Assembly (NCBI GenBank): GCA_965644295.1
Contig: CBFFRP010000431.1
Coordinates: 62,001 to 126,000, forward strand
DNA: 64,000 nucleotides
Reading direction: 5' to 3'
Origin: Paraphysomonas bandaiensis
Lineage: Eukaryota > Chrysophyceae
A model generated the notes under the pieces. It did no database searches, was not told where the DNA came from, and was given only the letters and a program-made list of their open reading frames with translations. Within the stretch, counting starts at the first letter, position 1. Every line of letters starts with the position of its first letter. Positions 23,201 through 34,600 of the stretch are shown here, piece by piece. The position numbers and the translations under genes were made by a program.

Positions 23201-24002
23201 AGATACTAAGCCATCAAGACAACGTGATATGAGTATTCAACTGAGGGAGCTTCTTTGCATCGTAGAGAGCGGACTCGCGGATCGCCATGACCGCAGCGCA
23301 GGTGAAGACATACGTTGGAACTCAAGACTGGGGAATTCCGGTAGAGACTCTAGAGAGGTAACCACCCGTGGAAATTTATCCCAGATAATATTTTACTTTT
23401 ATCATTAGGATTGGAAAGATATCGATAAAAGGAAAATTACATTTCGGTAAGAGTTTCTGCGTGTGCCTGATGTGTAGTGTGCCTAATTCTGTGCACTTCA
23501 TGTGCAGTGGTGACGTTATGACTCGGCCCTTGCGCAGTGACGAGTTTGATATACTGGCCCGATTGCTGGTACTCGCGAATTAACCGTAAATTACGCACAA
23601 TGTTAAAGTATACACGTATATATGTAGGTGTACTGGTCAAAGCAGATAAACTCCAAGTATAATCTGCCTTCCGATCCTTCTTCTGTCACGAAGTCGTGGG
23701 TTCAGGTGAAGTCCAAACTGCTTGGATTTATGTTCAATATGATGTGACTGAAATCGTAGATACTGAGGGAGACTAAATTTGGCTTGCGTACCTATACTCA
23801 CATGGTGTCATCTGCGTTTCGAGTAAATCTACGCTTTATGGCTCATATCAGGTGTCTTAGCATTGGATTGTTTTTGTTAACTGTAGTCATACACAAGCTC
23901 CACTGGATAGATGATGTGTACTTTTACGTTATTATTGCAACACTTCTGTTCGCATTTAGTCGAGGAACATTTACTGGTCTTCTGCCTTGGAGATCCTACT
24001 AG
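20248..24002 (+). CDS. SMPD4: SMPD4-like neutral sphingomyelinase (nSMase3 family)
   Basis: Multi-exon gene, with exons recognised piecewise. ATG 20248 opens MDELENLLSLGKIE, then a 57-nt intron. Segments that line up in order with animal SMPD4: SFYLVCFLRYPLSG; NAYLSLLQRYLHLYLPS; ELFLRLLIDFWVD; TLQCVYIVVSHVLSHIPEES; LLVGKIWHLWLTPWKLC (about 21927); WRTYIAANLHFYTTLLAIFL (about 22188); DVMTRPLRSDEFDILARLL (about 23512), matching GD.EL.PIRS.E...L.R; and the C-terminal FRVNLRFMAHIRCLS followed by two hydrophobic segments before the stop at 24000. The family acts at the ER/nuclear envelope, hydrolysing sphingomyelin in animals. A 53-nt intron at 23706-23758 joins SWVQ to ILRETKFGL. Exact middle exon boundaries (22000-23400) are uncertain. 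No catalytic residues are asserted, since they are poorly defined in the family. Confidence 0.78.
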
Positions 24003-24716
24003 TGGACACTGTGGTAATAAGTATGTAGTTGTTGATTGTTTTTATATCGCAGCTGTATCTATGTTATTGAGCATATCGTAGTTACATTAAATACACATTT
24101 TCTGTGCCGACCACTCAGAAATATCAAAAGAAACGAAACGATGGGATAAGTTTTAATCATAATAATGGTAAATCGTAAATCCTATATATTATCGATATCT
24201 ATCTTAGTTCTTCGGAGCTCATAGCTCGTAATCTAGGCAAGAATGAGAATTTTTGTCGTCGTTGTGTGAGTGTAAGTTATAAAGAATACTTGTTTTCTAC
24301 AAGCAATAGCGAGAATTTAGCATTATAAAAGCAATACTGAGAACTCATTACACCTAATTAGTATTCCTTCATGCACTAAAAGTAGCACCTGCGAACTGTA
24401 CCTGCTGTAAATGCTACAGAAATTTAGAACAGCTTCTCTATTTTTTGACTCAATGATATTGCAGTTCTCGTAACATCCTTCTACTTTTCTACGTTCAAAT
24501 TAATTCTCTTTTTATTAGTCAGCATATTACATGACTCTAACAAACTTGTGCATCAAAGGCTAGCTAACGTAAACAGTGCCATAAATTTCTAATTCACCTT
24601 AAGTCTGTGAGAGCAATCTGCATGTACGGTATTATTGTCACATACCACTTCGTTTCCTTCTTTTAGAAAAACGTCTAGTGAATGTTACTCACATAGTCGC
24701 TGTCATATTATCACTC
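24003..24716. other. intergenic, convergent 3' flanks
   Basis: AT-rich spacer between the convergent SMPD4-like and Rab18 genes. Nothing recognised. Confidence 0.5.
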
Positions 24717-25666
24717 CTAACAGCACCCGCCTCCAGCGCTGCCGCCGGAAGGTTTACCGTCCAATTGAGTACGTCCTGGTTTGGCAGGGCGTGTGTTGGA
24801 AAGTAAGGTAGGGTTCTCAAGAATCTATGTATTAGACAGCATGATAAGAAAAGATGCAACTCTCAAATTCACATTTTCTACCTTCTGGACGACTTCATTA
24901 AACACTTGCGAAATGCCTTCCTTGGTCTTTGCACTGGCCTCCATAAAGAGCATTCCTCTAGATCGAGCCCACTCGTCAGCATCTTCGCGGGATACCACTC
25001 GCTGTTGGTCCACCTACAAATTTGTCGTTTAAGTATAGGGGATGCACTTATACATAGACATATACCTTGTTGCCCACCAGAAGTTTTACCACCTCCTTTC
25101 CTCCCCCCATACTGAATTGCTCAACCTCTTGGAGCCACATACTCAAGCTATCAAACGTTTCTTTACGGGTTACATCATATACTGTTTTACGAACAAATAA
25201 TGAGAGTAGTGAATTACAATATTTGGGTTGAACCTAGAATAATTCCTTGTGCACCGCGGTAGTATGAGCTGGTGAGTGTTCTGAATCTTTCTTGTCCAGC
25301 TGAAATATTCAAATCAAATTTGAAGTCAGAAATAAAATGATATACCTGTATCCCAAATTGTAACTTTGACACGTTTAGGACGACCATCTGGTCCAGCAAC
25401 ATCCATTACTTTGACCTTAAAGTCAACACCTACATACACAGAGCTCACATATGAGACATATAAGAGCCCCATATGATGCAAAAGTACCTATCGTGCTCTG
25501 CAAATTGTCATTAAAATACCCATCGGTAAACTGCAACAAGATGCTATAGCAACGAAGCATATTATGAAGATAAGATACCAATATCAGCAGTATACCTTGA
25601 TTTTCCTACACCCGCATCACCAATCAATAGAATTTTAAAAACATGATCCAAGGATTCTGATGACAT
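24717..25666 (-). CDS. RAB18: Rab18-like small GTPase
   Basis: Multi-exon gene starting at ATG 25666 and ending GGGCC-stop at 24717. Exons read: [16 protein letters not shown] (P-loop), then [19 protein letters not shown] with the switch-I Thr. Next come [19 protein letters not shown] and [20 protein letters not shown] (switch II), [27 protein letters not shown] and [35 protein letters not shown] and FMEASAKT point to Rab18/RabC rather than Rab1 or Rab8. Rab18 acts at the ER and lipid droplets. The terminal CC is a geranylgeranylation signal. The interswitch has an insertion of about five residues (AGPDGRPKR) relative to the usual Rab18 loop. The intron between the P-loop exon and ILLQF uses the acceptor GCTATAG. 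Divergent from HSP90, with 461 bp between the starts. Confidence 0.9.
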
Positions 25667-25983
25667 GCTTCACACGCTAACGTCAATAACGAGATAGCGT
25701 TATTTGCATTAACTATTACTCTAAGTGTATGTTGTGTGCAAGATGCAACGACAATTTACAACCCAACTGCATAATAACAACCATAGTCCACTGCATATAT
25801 ACTGTAGGTAGGTATACACAAAGCCAGTTCAGGTACACCATTCCTGGCTGTATATTTTTTTGTCGATATTTTTTTTTCAGATCCAACTGAAAAAATAAAT
25901 AAACTGAAAAAGTTTTCAACTTATTGCGTTGTACATATCAAAATAAGATACGGACTGAAAACACCGATATCTGTGTAAGATAT

Positions 25984-26023
25984 TTCCAGAAAAGCAACTC
26001 TAGAAACTTCGACTTTTCTGGAC
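25984..26023 (+). promoter_or_regulatory. heat-shock-element-like cluster upstream of HSP90
   Basis: Three HSE-type half-site pairs lie 105-145 bp upstream of the HSP90 ATG: TTCCAGAA (25984-25991), GAAACTTC (26003-26010) and a partial TTCTGGAC (26016-26023). Inverted nGAAn/nTTCn pairs are the binding units of heat shock factor. The position fits stress induction of HSP90. Function is inferred. Confidence 0.6.
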
Positions 26024-26127
26024 CTCACAGTGGAGTGATAAGACATCATAGTAATGATCTTAATTTCAGTTCAACCTTTCAGTCATAATTAGCAAGTGAG
26101 ACGATACTTACAAACTAATCATTAAAC

Positions 26128-28248
26128 ATGGCTGAACAAGCTGAAACATTCGCATTCTCTGCTGATATTAATCAGCTTCTCTCTCTGATCATCAACACCT
26201 TCTATTCCAACAAGGAGATCTTTTTGAGAGAGCTTATTTCCAACTCATCTGATGCTTTGGACAAGATCCGCTACATGAGTCTTACCGACCCCTCTGCTCT
26301 TGAGAAGGAGCCTTCTATGGAGATTAGACTTATTCCCGACAAGACCAACAAGACTCTCACTATTGAGGACACTGGTATTGGTATGACTAAGGCTGATCTT
26401 GTTAACAACCTCGGTACTATCGCCAAGTCTGGTACCAAGGCTTTCATGGAGGCCCTTTCAGCTGGTGCTGATATTAGCATGATTGGACAGTTTGGTGTCG
26501 GATTTTACTCTGCCTACCTTGTGGCGGATAAGGTAGTTGTTCACTCAAAGAATAACGACGATGAGCAGTACGTTTGGGAGTCTGCTGCTGGTGGTTCCTT
26601 CACTGTAACCCCTGATACTTCTGAGCCACTTGGACGTGGTACTCGTATTGTACTTCACTTGAAGGAGGATATGCAGGAGTACCTCGAGGAGCGCCGACTC
26701 AAGGATCTTGTTAAGAAGCACTCCGAATTTATTGGATTCCCCATTCGACTATACTCAGAGAAGGAGGAGGAGAAGGAAGTGACTGATGATGAGGATGAGG
26801 AGGAGGACAAGGAGGGTGATGATGAAGACAAGCCCAAGGTTGAAGATGTCGACGAGGAAGATGGGGAGAAGAAGAAGAAGACGAAGAAGGTCAAGCAGGT
26901 CTCCAAATCTTGGGATCACCTCAACGAACAGAAGCCCATCTGGATGCGCAAGACTGAGGATGTTACCAACGAGGAGTATGCTTCTTTCTACAAGTCTATT
27001 TCCAATGACTGGGAAGAGCACCTTGCTGTCAAACACTTTTCCGTTGAGGGACAGCTCGAGTTCCGTGCTATCCTCTTTATTCCCAAGCGTGCTCCCTTCG
27101 ACATGTTTGAGGGCGGCTCCAAGAAGAAGTTTAACAACATCAAGTTGTACGTTCGCCGTGTGTTCATCATGGATAACTGCGAGGACCTTATGCCTGAGTG
27201 GCTCCAGTTCGTTAAGGGTGTTGTAGATTCCGAGGACCTCCCACTCAACATCTCCCGTGAGTCACTTCAGCAAAACAAGATTCTCCGCGTTATCAAGAAG
27301 AACTTGGTGAAGAAGTCCATTGATATGTTCAACGAGATCGCCGAGGATTCTGAGAAGTATGCCAAGTTCTACGAGCAGTTTGGAAAGAATCTTAAGCTCG
27401 GTATCCACGAGGATTCCACCAACCGTGCCAAAATTGCCAAGCTCCTCCGATATTATTCCACCAAGTCTGGCGAGTCCCAGACCTCTCTTGACGACTACCT
27501 TGCACGCATGCCAGAGGACCAGGAATGCATCTACTATGTTACAGGTGAATCTAAGAAGGCTTTAGAGAGTTCTCCCTTTATTGAGCGCCTTAAGCGCAAA
27601 GGACTCGAAGTGCTTTTCATGGTTGACCCCATTGATGAGTACGCTGTTCAGCAGTTGAAAGAGTACGAGGGCAAGAAGCTTGTCTGCGCCACAAAGGAAG
27701 GGCTTAAGCTCAATGAGACTGAGGAAGAGAAGAAGGCTTTTGAGGAGAAGAAAGCCGCCACTGAGGGACTTTGCAAGCTTATCAAGGAAGTGTTGGACGA
27801 CAAGGTCGAGAAAGTCGTTGTTTCCAACCGCCTTGAGCAGGCACCTTGTGTCCTTGTGACTGGTGAGTTCGGGTGGTCCGCTAACATGGAGCGTATTATG
27901 AAGGCCCAGGCTCTTCGTGATGCTTCCACCTCATCTTATATGATGTCTAAGAAGACCATGGAAGTCAACCCCTCTAATCCTATTATTGTTTCTCTTCGTG
28001 ACAAGGTATCTGCTGATCAGTCTGACAAGACAGTCAAAGATGTCATCTGGATGCTTTACGACACATCTTTGTTGACGTCTGGATTCTCTCTTGACGAGCC
28101 CACTACCTTCGCTAACCGCATCCACAGATTGATTAAGCTAGGCCTTTCTATCGATGATGACGACGAAGGTGACGATGCCATCGAGGACATGCCCGAGCTT
28201 GAGGGTGCCGAAGATGTCGGAGAGTCCACCATGGAAGAGGTCGATTAA
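26128..28248 (+). CDS. HSP90: cytosolic Hsp90 chaperone
   Basis: Intronless, 706 aa, full length for the cytosolic form. The N-terminal GHKL ATPase is intact: [56 protein letters not shown]. Next is an acidic/Lys-rich charged linker (about residues 212-255), the middle domain with [18 protein letters not shown], and a C-terminal dimerisation domain ending in MEEVD, the TPR-cochaperone docking motif that marks cytosolic Hsp90. No signal or transit peptide. Codon use favours C- and G-ending codons more than neighbouring genes, as expected for high expression. The ATG context is TTAAACATGGCT. HSE-like sites lie upstream. Confidence 0.99.
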   Translation: MAEQAETFAFSADINQLLSLIINTFYSNKEIFLRELISNSSDALDKIRYMSLTDPSALEKEPSMEIRLIPDKTNKTLTIEDTGIGMTKADLVNNLGTIAKSGTKAFMEALSAGADISMIGQFGVGFYSAYLVADKVVVHSKNNDDEQYVWESAAGGSFTVTPDTSEPLGRGTRIVLHLKEDMQEYLEERRLKDLVKKHSEFIGFPIRLYSEKEEEKEVTDDEDEEEDKEGDDEDKPKVEDVDEEDGEKKKKTKKVKQVSKSWDHLNEQKPIWMRKTEDVTNEEYASFYKSISNDWEEHLAVKHFSVEGQLEFRAILFIPKRAPFDMFEGGSKKKFNNIKLYVRRVFIMDNCEDLMPEWLQFVKGVVDSEDLPLNISRESLQQNKILRVIKKNLVKKSIDMFNEIAEDSEKYAKFYEQFGKNLKLGIHEDSTNRAKIAKLLRYYSTKSGESQTSLDDYLARMPEDQECIYYVTGESKKALESSPFIERLKRKGLEVLFMVDPIDEYAVQQLKEYEGKKLVCATKEGLKLNETEEEKKAFEEKKAATEGLCKLIKEVLDDKVEKVVVSNRLEQAPCVLVTGEFGWSANMERIMKAQALRDASTSSYMMSKKTMEVNPSNPIIVSLRDKVSADQSDKTVKDVIWMLYDTSLLTSGFSLDEPTTFANRIHRLIKLGLSIDDDDEGDDAIEDMPELEGAEDVGESTMEEVD

Positions 28249-28820
28249 GCTTTCTGAGGGCGGAAGCATCTTTCTTGAGTATGCCAGTCGCTACACGAGA
28301 ATGGTGGTATGTGTTAGCGTAGACTATATTTTACGACATAATAATTATGCACTTTTACGAACAATTTGTGATGAACCGTAAGCGCAGTGTAGTGAGTAGA
28401 TGACAAATGTCAACATATCCAGCATCTTAGTATAAGGGCCAGAAGCACCTCTAAAGAGATATCCTGAAGACACCTCGTGTTTACATAACAGGAGTGCTTA
28501 GTTTTCATGACACTCGATTATCCCCTCAAAGTATTCAGCAATAAGAACTGTTGTTCATAACTTTCCAAAAATATTTTTATTGCTAACTTAGGGCACTAAC
28601 TGATTTAACTTATAGTACGTAGTAACAGAAGTTGACATTATTTGCTAAGGTTTACTATTCTCAAATGATAAGATGAAGTTATAAACATTACATGATAAAG
28701 AACCTAAGTTGTGTTCGATGTGTTCAACACCATTCATTTACTACTATAGTGTACAAAAAATTCTTGACAGTAAAATAGACTCATCTCTAAGTCTAAACCT
28801 CTGTCTAAAAAACTCAGTAC
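28249..28820. other. HSP90 3' flank and edge of retroelement debris
   Basis: AT-rich. It may include eroded LTR sequence downstream of the minus-strand copia fragment, but no LTR pair could be identified. Confidence 0.35.
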
Positions 28821-30320
28821 CTACTTGCGTTTTTTATCTCTTGGTCCCTCATTAATCACTTCAGTGGAACTCTTAATTTTCTCTCCAAGATTTCTCATTC
28901 TCTGCTCCATATATGATAAACCAACCAATGACTTTGTATAAATATCTGCTGCTTGTTGCGATGTATGCACATGCACTAACTTAATCGTATTGAACTGATT
29001 GGGATCCACGTGCTCTCTCACCATGTGATACTTAATCTCAATGTGCTTCGACTTCTTGTGAAACACTGGGTTTTCGGCCAAATCCTGGGCACTCTGACTG
29101 TCGATGAAGAATGGTGTGGGTTTGATGAGCCTCAACTTAATCTCACCCGTCACCCCCCGAACCCATAGCACTTCTTGGAGACCCGAGTAAATACACTGAT
29201 ACTCAGACTGCATGCTTGACGTTGCCACTGTCATCTGCAGTTTGGACTGCCAGACTATAGGCCCTCCCGCTGCAAACCCAACGTACCCCGACGTGGACTT
29301 CCTGGAGAGCTGGTCTCCCGCCCAATCCGCATCAGTAAACATATGGAAGTCGAACCGTCTACTCCCATATTGAATCCCTTTGTCAATAGAACCACGAATA
29401 TATTGCCATACGTGTGTTAATAGCTTGCATACTTCAATATTCACTTTATTACTGAACCGAGACAGTACTCCCACTGCATATAGGCAATATCCGGCCTCGT
29501 GTTCATCGATAGGTATAGTAATGCACCTATCAGCGGCCGATATGGGAAGTTATCTAGAGTATAAGCTGTTCCTCCTCGGTATGCTCATGCCGCGCCCCTT
29601 TTGCCAGTAAATCCATTGCTTCCGCCGGTAGAGGACTCTTCCGTACCTTTCGCGGTGGCCCAAGGTACTTTTCAAACTTTTCTAAGATCTTAGCCGGATT
29701 GGTCAAGACGAATATACTCTGGCGTCCTTGTGACTCGAACATTCAGAAAATGTTCCATCTTGCCCATATCCTTCATATCAAACCGGGCACACAGTTGAGC
29801 TTTAATATCCTTCACTATGTTGACATCTCGACCTAACACTAGGATATCATCCACATGTATCGTTAATAATACCAATTCATCGCCCTTATACTGATAATAC
29901 AAACACGGGTCTAATACACATGGTTTAAAAGGCATAGATCGTATGAATTTATCCAATGTTTTCCACCCGTATAACGACTTCTTCAACTTAAAGCGGTACC
30001 CCTCAGGCAGCTGAAAGTCCGGAGTTGCCTTCATATATATACGTCTCCCTCTATATCTGCATATAGAAATGCGTTAGACACATCCAGTTGATGAATTACC
30101 ATGTTAATCACGAAGGCAATGGCGATTAACAGTCGCACTGTTACCCCCTTAACAACGGGAGCGAAATGGTTCGCCCAACCACTCGACTGCTGTCCACAAC
30201 CGTTTGCCGATGTTGCATTACCTCTCTACGAATCGACTCCAATCACTGGTTGAGGACTGAAGCTTTTTCTGGCGAAGCATAATTCCAGTTTTTGCCTCTT
30301 ACAATGCTTGTTGCAACAGA
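28821..30320 (-). mobile_element. degenerate Ty1/copia retrotransposon (reverse transcriptase + RNase H)
   Basis: Broken minus-strand pol of a copia element. Reading from 30320 down: a pre-RT stretch (NYASPEKASVLNQ); RT with FAPVVKGVTVRLLI; the first catalytic block HQLDVSNAFLYADIEGD; KKSLYGWK; and the active-site block LTIHVDDILVLG. Then FPYRPLIGALLYL and the RNase H domain FTDADWAGDQLSRKSTSGYV, ATSSMQSEYQ and KSKHIEIKYH, ending at 28821. Frameshifts separate the pieces near 30030, 29700 and 29480. Gag and integrase are absent and no LTRs were found, so this is a truncated, dead copy. Confidence 0.9.
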
Positions 30321-30341
30321 GAGTATTTCCGGGGACGCGCC

Positions 30342-30500
30342 CTAACCAACAAATTGGAATCCAACTGAATGGACCATATACTTTAGACAATTGTGATCAA
30401 AATGCACCTCAAATTTCCGGCCACTACTAAGATAAATATGCCAATGGAGAATGACGTCTCGGAGTGCTTTACATTTAATATCGAAAAAGCGCATATAAAT
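30342..30500 (-). mobile_element. Ty3/gypsy RNase H fragment
   Basis: The minus frame reads IKCKALRDVILHWHIYLSSG then RKFEVHFDHNCLKYM, matching the gypsy RNase H pattern KELLAVV.A...WRHYL.GRKF.V.TDH..LKYL. Short and isolated. Confidence 0.65.
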
Positions 30501-30612
30501 TACCGTGAGTTGCGTTTTCTTGGACACATCCTGTCCAATAATGTCCTGATTCAAAAAAGGTAGAGGCGATCGCAAACCTTGCGGACCCAGCGGATCTTAC
30601 ATATAAAGAAGC
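30493..30612 (+). mobile_element. Ty3/gypsy reverse transcriptase C-terminal fragment, opposite strand
   Basis: The plus frame reads YRELRFLGHILSNNVLIQK. After a one-base frameshift in the A-run at 30555-30560 it continues VEAIANLADPADLTYKEA. This is the FLGH.VS..G...P.KV.AI end of gypsy RT. It abuts the minus-strand RNase H fragment head-to-head, so the two pieces were rearranged. Confidence 0.6.
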
Positions 30613-30629
30613 AAGGGAGCCTTACGCAG

Positions 30630-30684
30630 TGATCCTTCGCAGTGCTAAATGGCTCTAGCTTGTTTCATTTAGCACTGAGGATCA
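30630..30684. repeat. imperfect inverted repeat (hairpin)
   Basis: The arms CAGTGCTAAATG (30640-30651) and CATTTAGCACTG (30666-30677) are perfectly complementary. Pairing extends outward through GATCC/GGATC after a 3-nt bulge, with a 14-nt loop. Likely a retroelement or MITE remnant. Confidence 0.7.
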
Positions 30685-31655
30685 GAGCAATGATTATTGA
30701 AGAACAACAGTCAATATCGAGTACTGATGAGCAGCGCGTCAGAGATATTGGACTCGTTATGGTATTAGATGATGCTGACACTAATAGGCTAATAGGAGGG
30801 TGTTACAATTAACTACAACCGTACACTACTCGTAACGGTTATGCTTTAAATACCTTATAACTACAGCTTTCAATTGCTCTCACATAGCAGAACTCAACAC
30901 GATAAACTGGTACCAGCTACAAACTCTAAAGAATGTTTGTTATCTCCGTAAGAAAGGTTCTCTGCGCATAAATCAAACAAGATACCAGTTGGGGCTCCAC
31001 ATTTGCCATGATTGACCGCTACTTGCTTCTATCTAATCATTTGCGATCATGCGAAGTTGGTTCCGACGTGTTAAGTCAAACCAAGTGAAATAATGGAACC
31101 TCATGAATCAATAATTATCAATTAATTGATACGCAACCCTGGGAACATGCCATGCTCGTGCAACTAAGGGATGAATTGGAATTCTTTCAACTAGTGTCCA
31201 TACAATTGCAGAAGGAAGTTGGCCACCAGCTCGACCTCCACGTGTTCCTGTTGAATGACAGACTTGGGACACTATTCAGACTTCCTTTAGTAGGTCTACC
31301 TTGCACGTCTGATTGCTTCAAAAAACAAGGAAGCGAAAACAGAGTAAATCCGCATCACTGTTTCTCATAAGCATGATACATACACCTCTAGCCCCTCTTC
31401 CATGTTGGCAGATCAATTTTTTATATAAATACAAAAAATGTGCGCACAACAAATAAATATTACTTTAACTGACATTGAGAGACTATCCAATGATTATAGA
31501 AATGTAATCACTGTACACACACTAACTAATACTCGTAATACATCACATTCAAATTTATATACATTCATATCAATGAGGGTTATTCCAAACGGAATCGTTA
31601 ACACGTTCAATCAGTCGTATAATTCGTTTACTATATGACCACAAGAGTGAATACA
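30685..31655. other. transposon debris and 3' flank of the HECT gene
   Basis: No gene. It contains a solitary hAT-like terminal-repeat end at 31117-31141 (separate entry). The rest is unassigned AT-rich sequence. Confidence 0.5.
31117..31141 (+). repeat. solo terminal repeat related to the hAT-like element
   Basis: Matches 23 of 25 positions of the right terminal repeat at 57213-57237 (AATTAATTGATACGC core, ending ACCCTG in place of GCCCTG). No partner left end was found nearby. Confidence 0.7.
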
Positions 31656-34600
31656 CTACTCTCCATTTCCTGTGGTCGACCAATTGTGAAGAGCAGAAGG
31701 TACTGAAGACCATCCGGCAATGTCAGGTTCAGTAACACGGAAGTCTGCATCCATTTCAGTGCAATGGACAATTGCATAACGCAGTTTTTCAGCCATGACC
31801 TGCACAAACAGCAACAGTTACACGATAATGCACGCAATTGGTCACTGGATATACTTACCGATTTGCTTGAGTATCGCGGCAAATTAATCGAAAAGAAACA
31901 TGTGTGAGCTTTAGGTAAATATTGATCTGGCTTTGAGGACGCGTCATCGCCAACTGCACTCTGAATTTTTAATTTCTGAGGAAACTCAACATCCTTCGGT
32001 GGCAATGTCGGTCGCGCCCATACAAAACGCAAAAATGCACCTTTCTCCTCTTCAGAAAATTCATTCAGAACTTCCCAAAAAGCTACGATGTGAGCATCTG
32101 TCGGAGAAACGTCATCGTCATATTCAGTATTGGCCTTTAGGCGTTCAATATCAATAGTTTTGGAACCACATACAAGTTGTTCCAGCTCGTCCCAACATAA
32201 AAGGCTGATTGCACTTTCCGGAATCACACTTAATATGCCACACCTAAAAGATTCCACAGCACGAGCACACTCTCCGAGGCGAGCTTCTACATACAGCTGC
32301 AAGTATTTCCCCAGTTCTTCAATAACTACGCTCTTATTACGCCCACCAGGGATAAGATCAACAATCTGTCCGTCAGTGAACGTAACTGCCCAAGTTACAT
32401 CCTGAAGGACAGCTTCCCCCTCTTGACGAAGTGAAGAAAGGATATCAGGTGAATCCGCAGAGGTGCACAGTCTGTGGTGAATGTTCGCCAAGTATTGAAT
32501 AAAACTACATGCCGGCGCATCAAACGACGCAATATCAGCCTCAGTGAGAGGTTGCCGAACCACAGATTTCCATATGAAAGAAGCCAATGGTAAATTAAGA
32601 GTTATTTTCGATCTCAGGGCTATACCGACTAGCTGGCCCAAAAACTTGAATAAATCAAGACGTATAGCGGAAGTAGATGCTGGATGAAACGTGTATTTAT
32701 ATCGCTCTTCACATTGCTCACCAGCAATCCAATTAGAAGTGGGATGCAAAAGCGGTAAGAAGCAGGAAGCTGGAATTTTCTCTCCAGAGAGAAACGCTTC
32801 TGATGAAGCTGATTCTGTTGTATTCAGTGCCACTGCGGAAGGATCTTGAACTTGTAATTCTTCACATAGCTTTTGAAATATTTCCCTATAAGGTCCACCG
32901 TAATCATCCACTCCCTCCCCTTCAAATCTCACTTTGAAGGTTCTAGACTGCCCATCATCCATTGGGTGCGTATAACTAATTCGCAGCTTATCTTCAGAAT
33001 GCTGACGCAGATCCTTCCATAGTTGACAAAACATTGATGAGAACATTACATCTTCTCCTATGACCCGCATCTGTTGGGCTGCTTCAAGAGCACGGAAGCT
33101 CTTGAATCTGTTCAGCTTTACAAGGGGCAAATCCTCTGGATAATCATAGTCATCATCTGTTTTCGAAACCTTAGCTGTAGAGGAATTCAATATCTTCCAG
33201 AAGTGGGATATCTTGAGATCAGCATATATATATTTACGAGCCTGTGCGCAGAGAAAAAAGTGATTAAGGGCAGTGCACAAGCCGTATTCTTGGGCAGTGC
33301 TCTTCCCAACCCAGGAGAATTGATATATAGGCCATGCAATACCACCTTGTGTTTGATCTGGATAGTGGAAAAAAACGGACTTTTCATTCATATCACAAGG
33401 GTTGCTATTATGTTGCAAGGACTCATCAGAATGTACAGTTGGAATAGAAATGGTAACCGGTGCGTAATCTTCACAATGTTTTTTCGGCGGTGAGGCCAAA
33501 TCGCTACTGGTGCTTGAAAGTGTCGGTAAAAAGTATGGTAGAATGTGTTCTAGTTGGTGATTTAGTACACGCAGCATTCCGATTCGAGCAAGGACCGCTT
33601 TCCGTTTGGGACCAGTGATACCCCATTTATGAGAAAGTTCAACACTGTCAATAACATAACGCGACAACTGTTGCTGTATGCTTCTAAAATCATCACATAT
33701 ATCTTGGCAGCTGACATCCCAAGGAGTACACACACCTGGATGAATACCCTTCAGTTGATTGTTTTTATGTCGCTGCGCATCATGTTCGCCAAACTTAGAG
33801 CTTTTCTTCATCAAAAACTGCACCAGCGCACAATCAATATCTTCCGACCACCGCTGGGGATCCAACAGCTCTTTCAAAGTTAATGTGTCGAATTGAATCA
33901 TTTTCTCATTGCCATCCGCTTGCTGATACTCAGCATCACTATTTCCGACAGCGTCTTCATATGAACACCGCTGAAAGAGGCCCCTTGCTCTACCCGCAAC
34001 GAGCTGTTGGCGAGAGAAATACCATACTTCATTTTTCTCTTTCGTTCGAAACCATATTCTACCGTAAGCGGTACCAACAATTTCAGCAATGCCATATTGA
34101 GTGCGAACACGGTCTCCCACATTAAGGCCATACTGTTTTAACAATGCTGAATTATGCGACAAGAAAACATAACTTCCTGAAACAGTTTTTCTTCTGAAGA
34201 CACTCCCACTACTCCACGACATCAAATGATTCGATATGATGTCAAGTATTCGTGGTGAAAATGGTGTGCGAGTATTAAGACAGTACAGCATTTCATGGGC
34301 CACACTAAACTGATCCAAGCTCACAATTGAAGGTGAGCATGGAAGTGGTACAGGTGGACAGAGGGTGCGCCCTGAGTCACATACAATCTCCACTTCCTGA
34401 CCGACATTGTAAAACGCAATAGCAGGAAACAATTCCCCGTAAATTTTGTCAAATGCAACTCCCAGATTTTTTCCATTTCTCGTAAATGACAGAGTTCCAC
34501 AGTTGAAATCCAAAACAACTCCTACGATATCTCCGACAGAGAATGGCTCTCCATAGATCTTAACTTTTTCACGACCATGGTATAGCGCTTGCTCGCCAAT

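Noticed and set aside
26655-27251. Antisense and alternative-frame ORFs inside HSP90
   Set aside because: Explained by codon bias and the acidic linker.
31631-31858. C-terminal tail of the giant ligase read without splicing
   Set aside because: It replaces the conserved HECT end; splicing a 59-nt intron restores the expected sequence and a stop at 31656.
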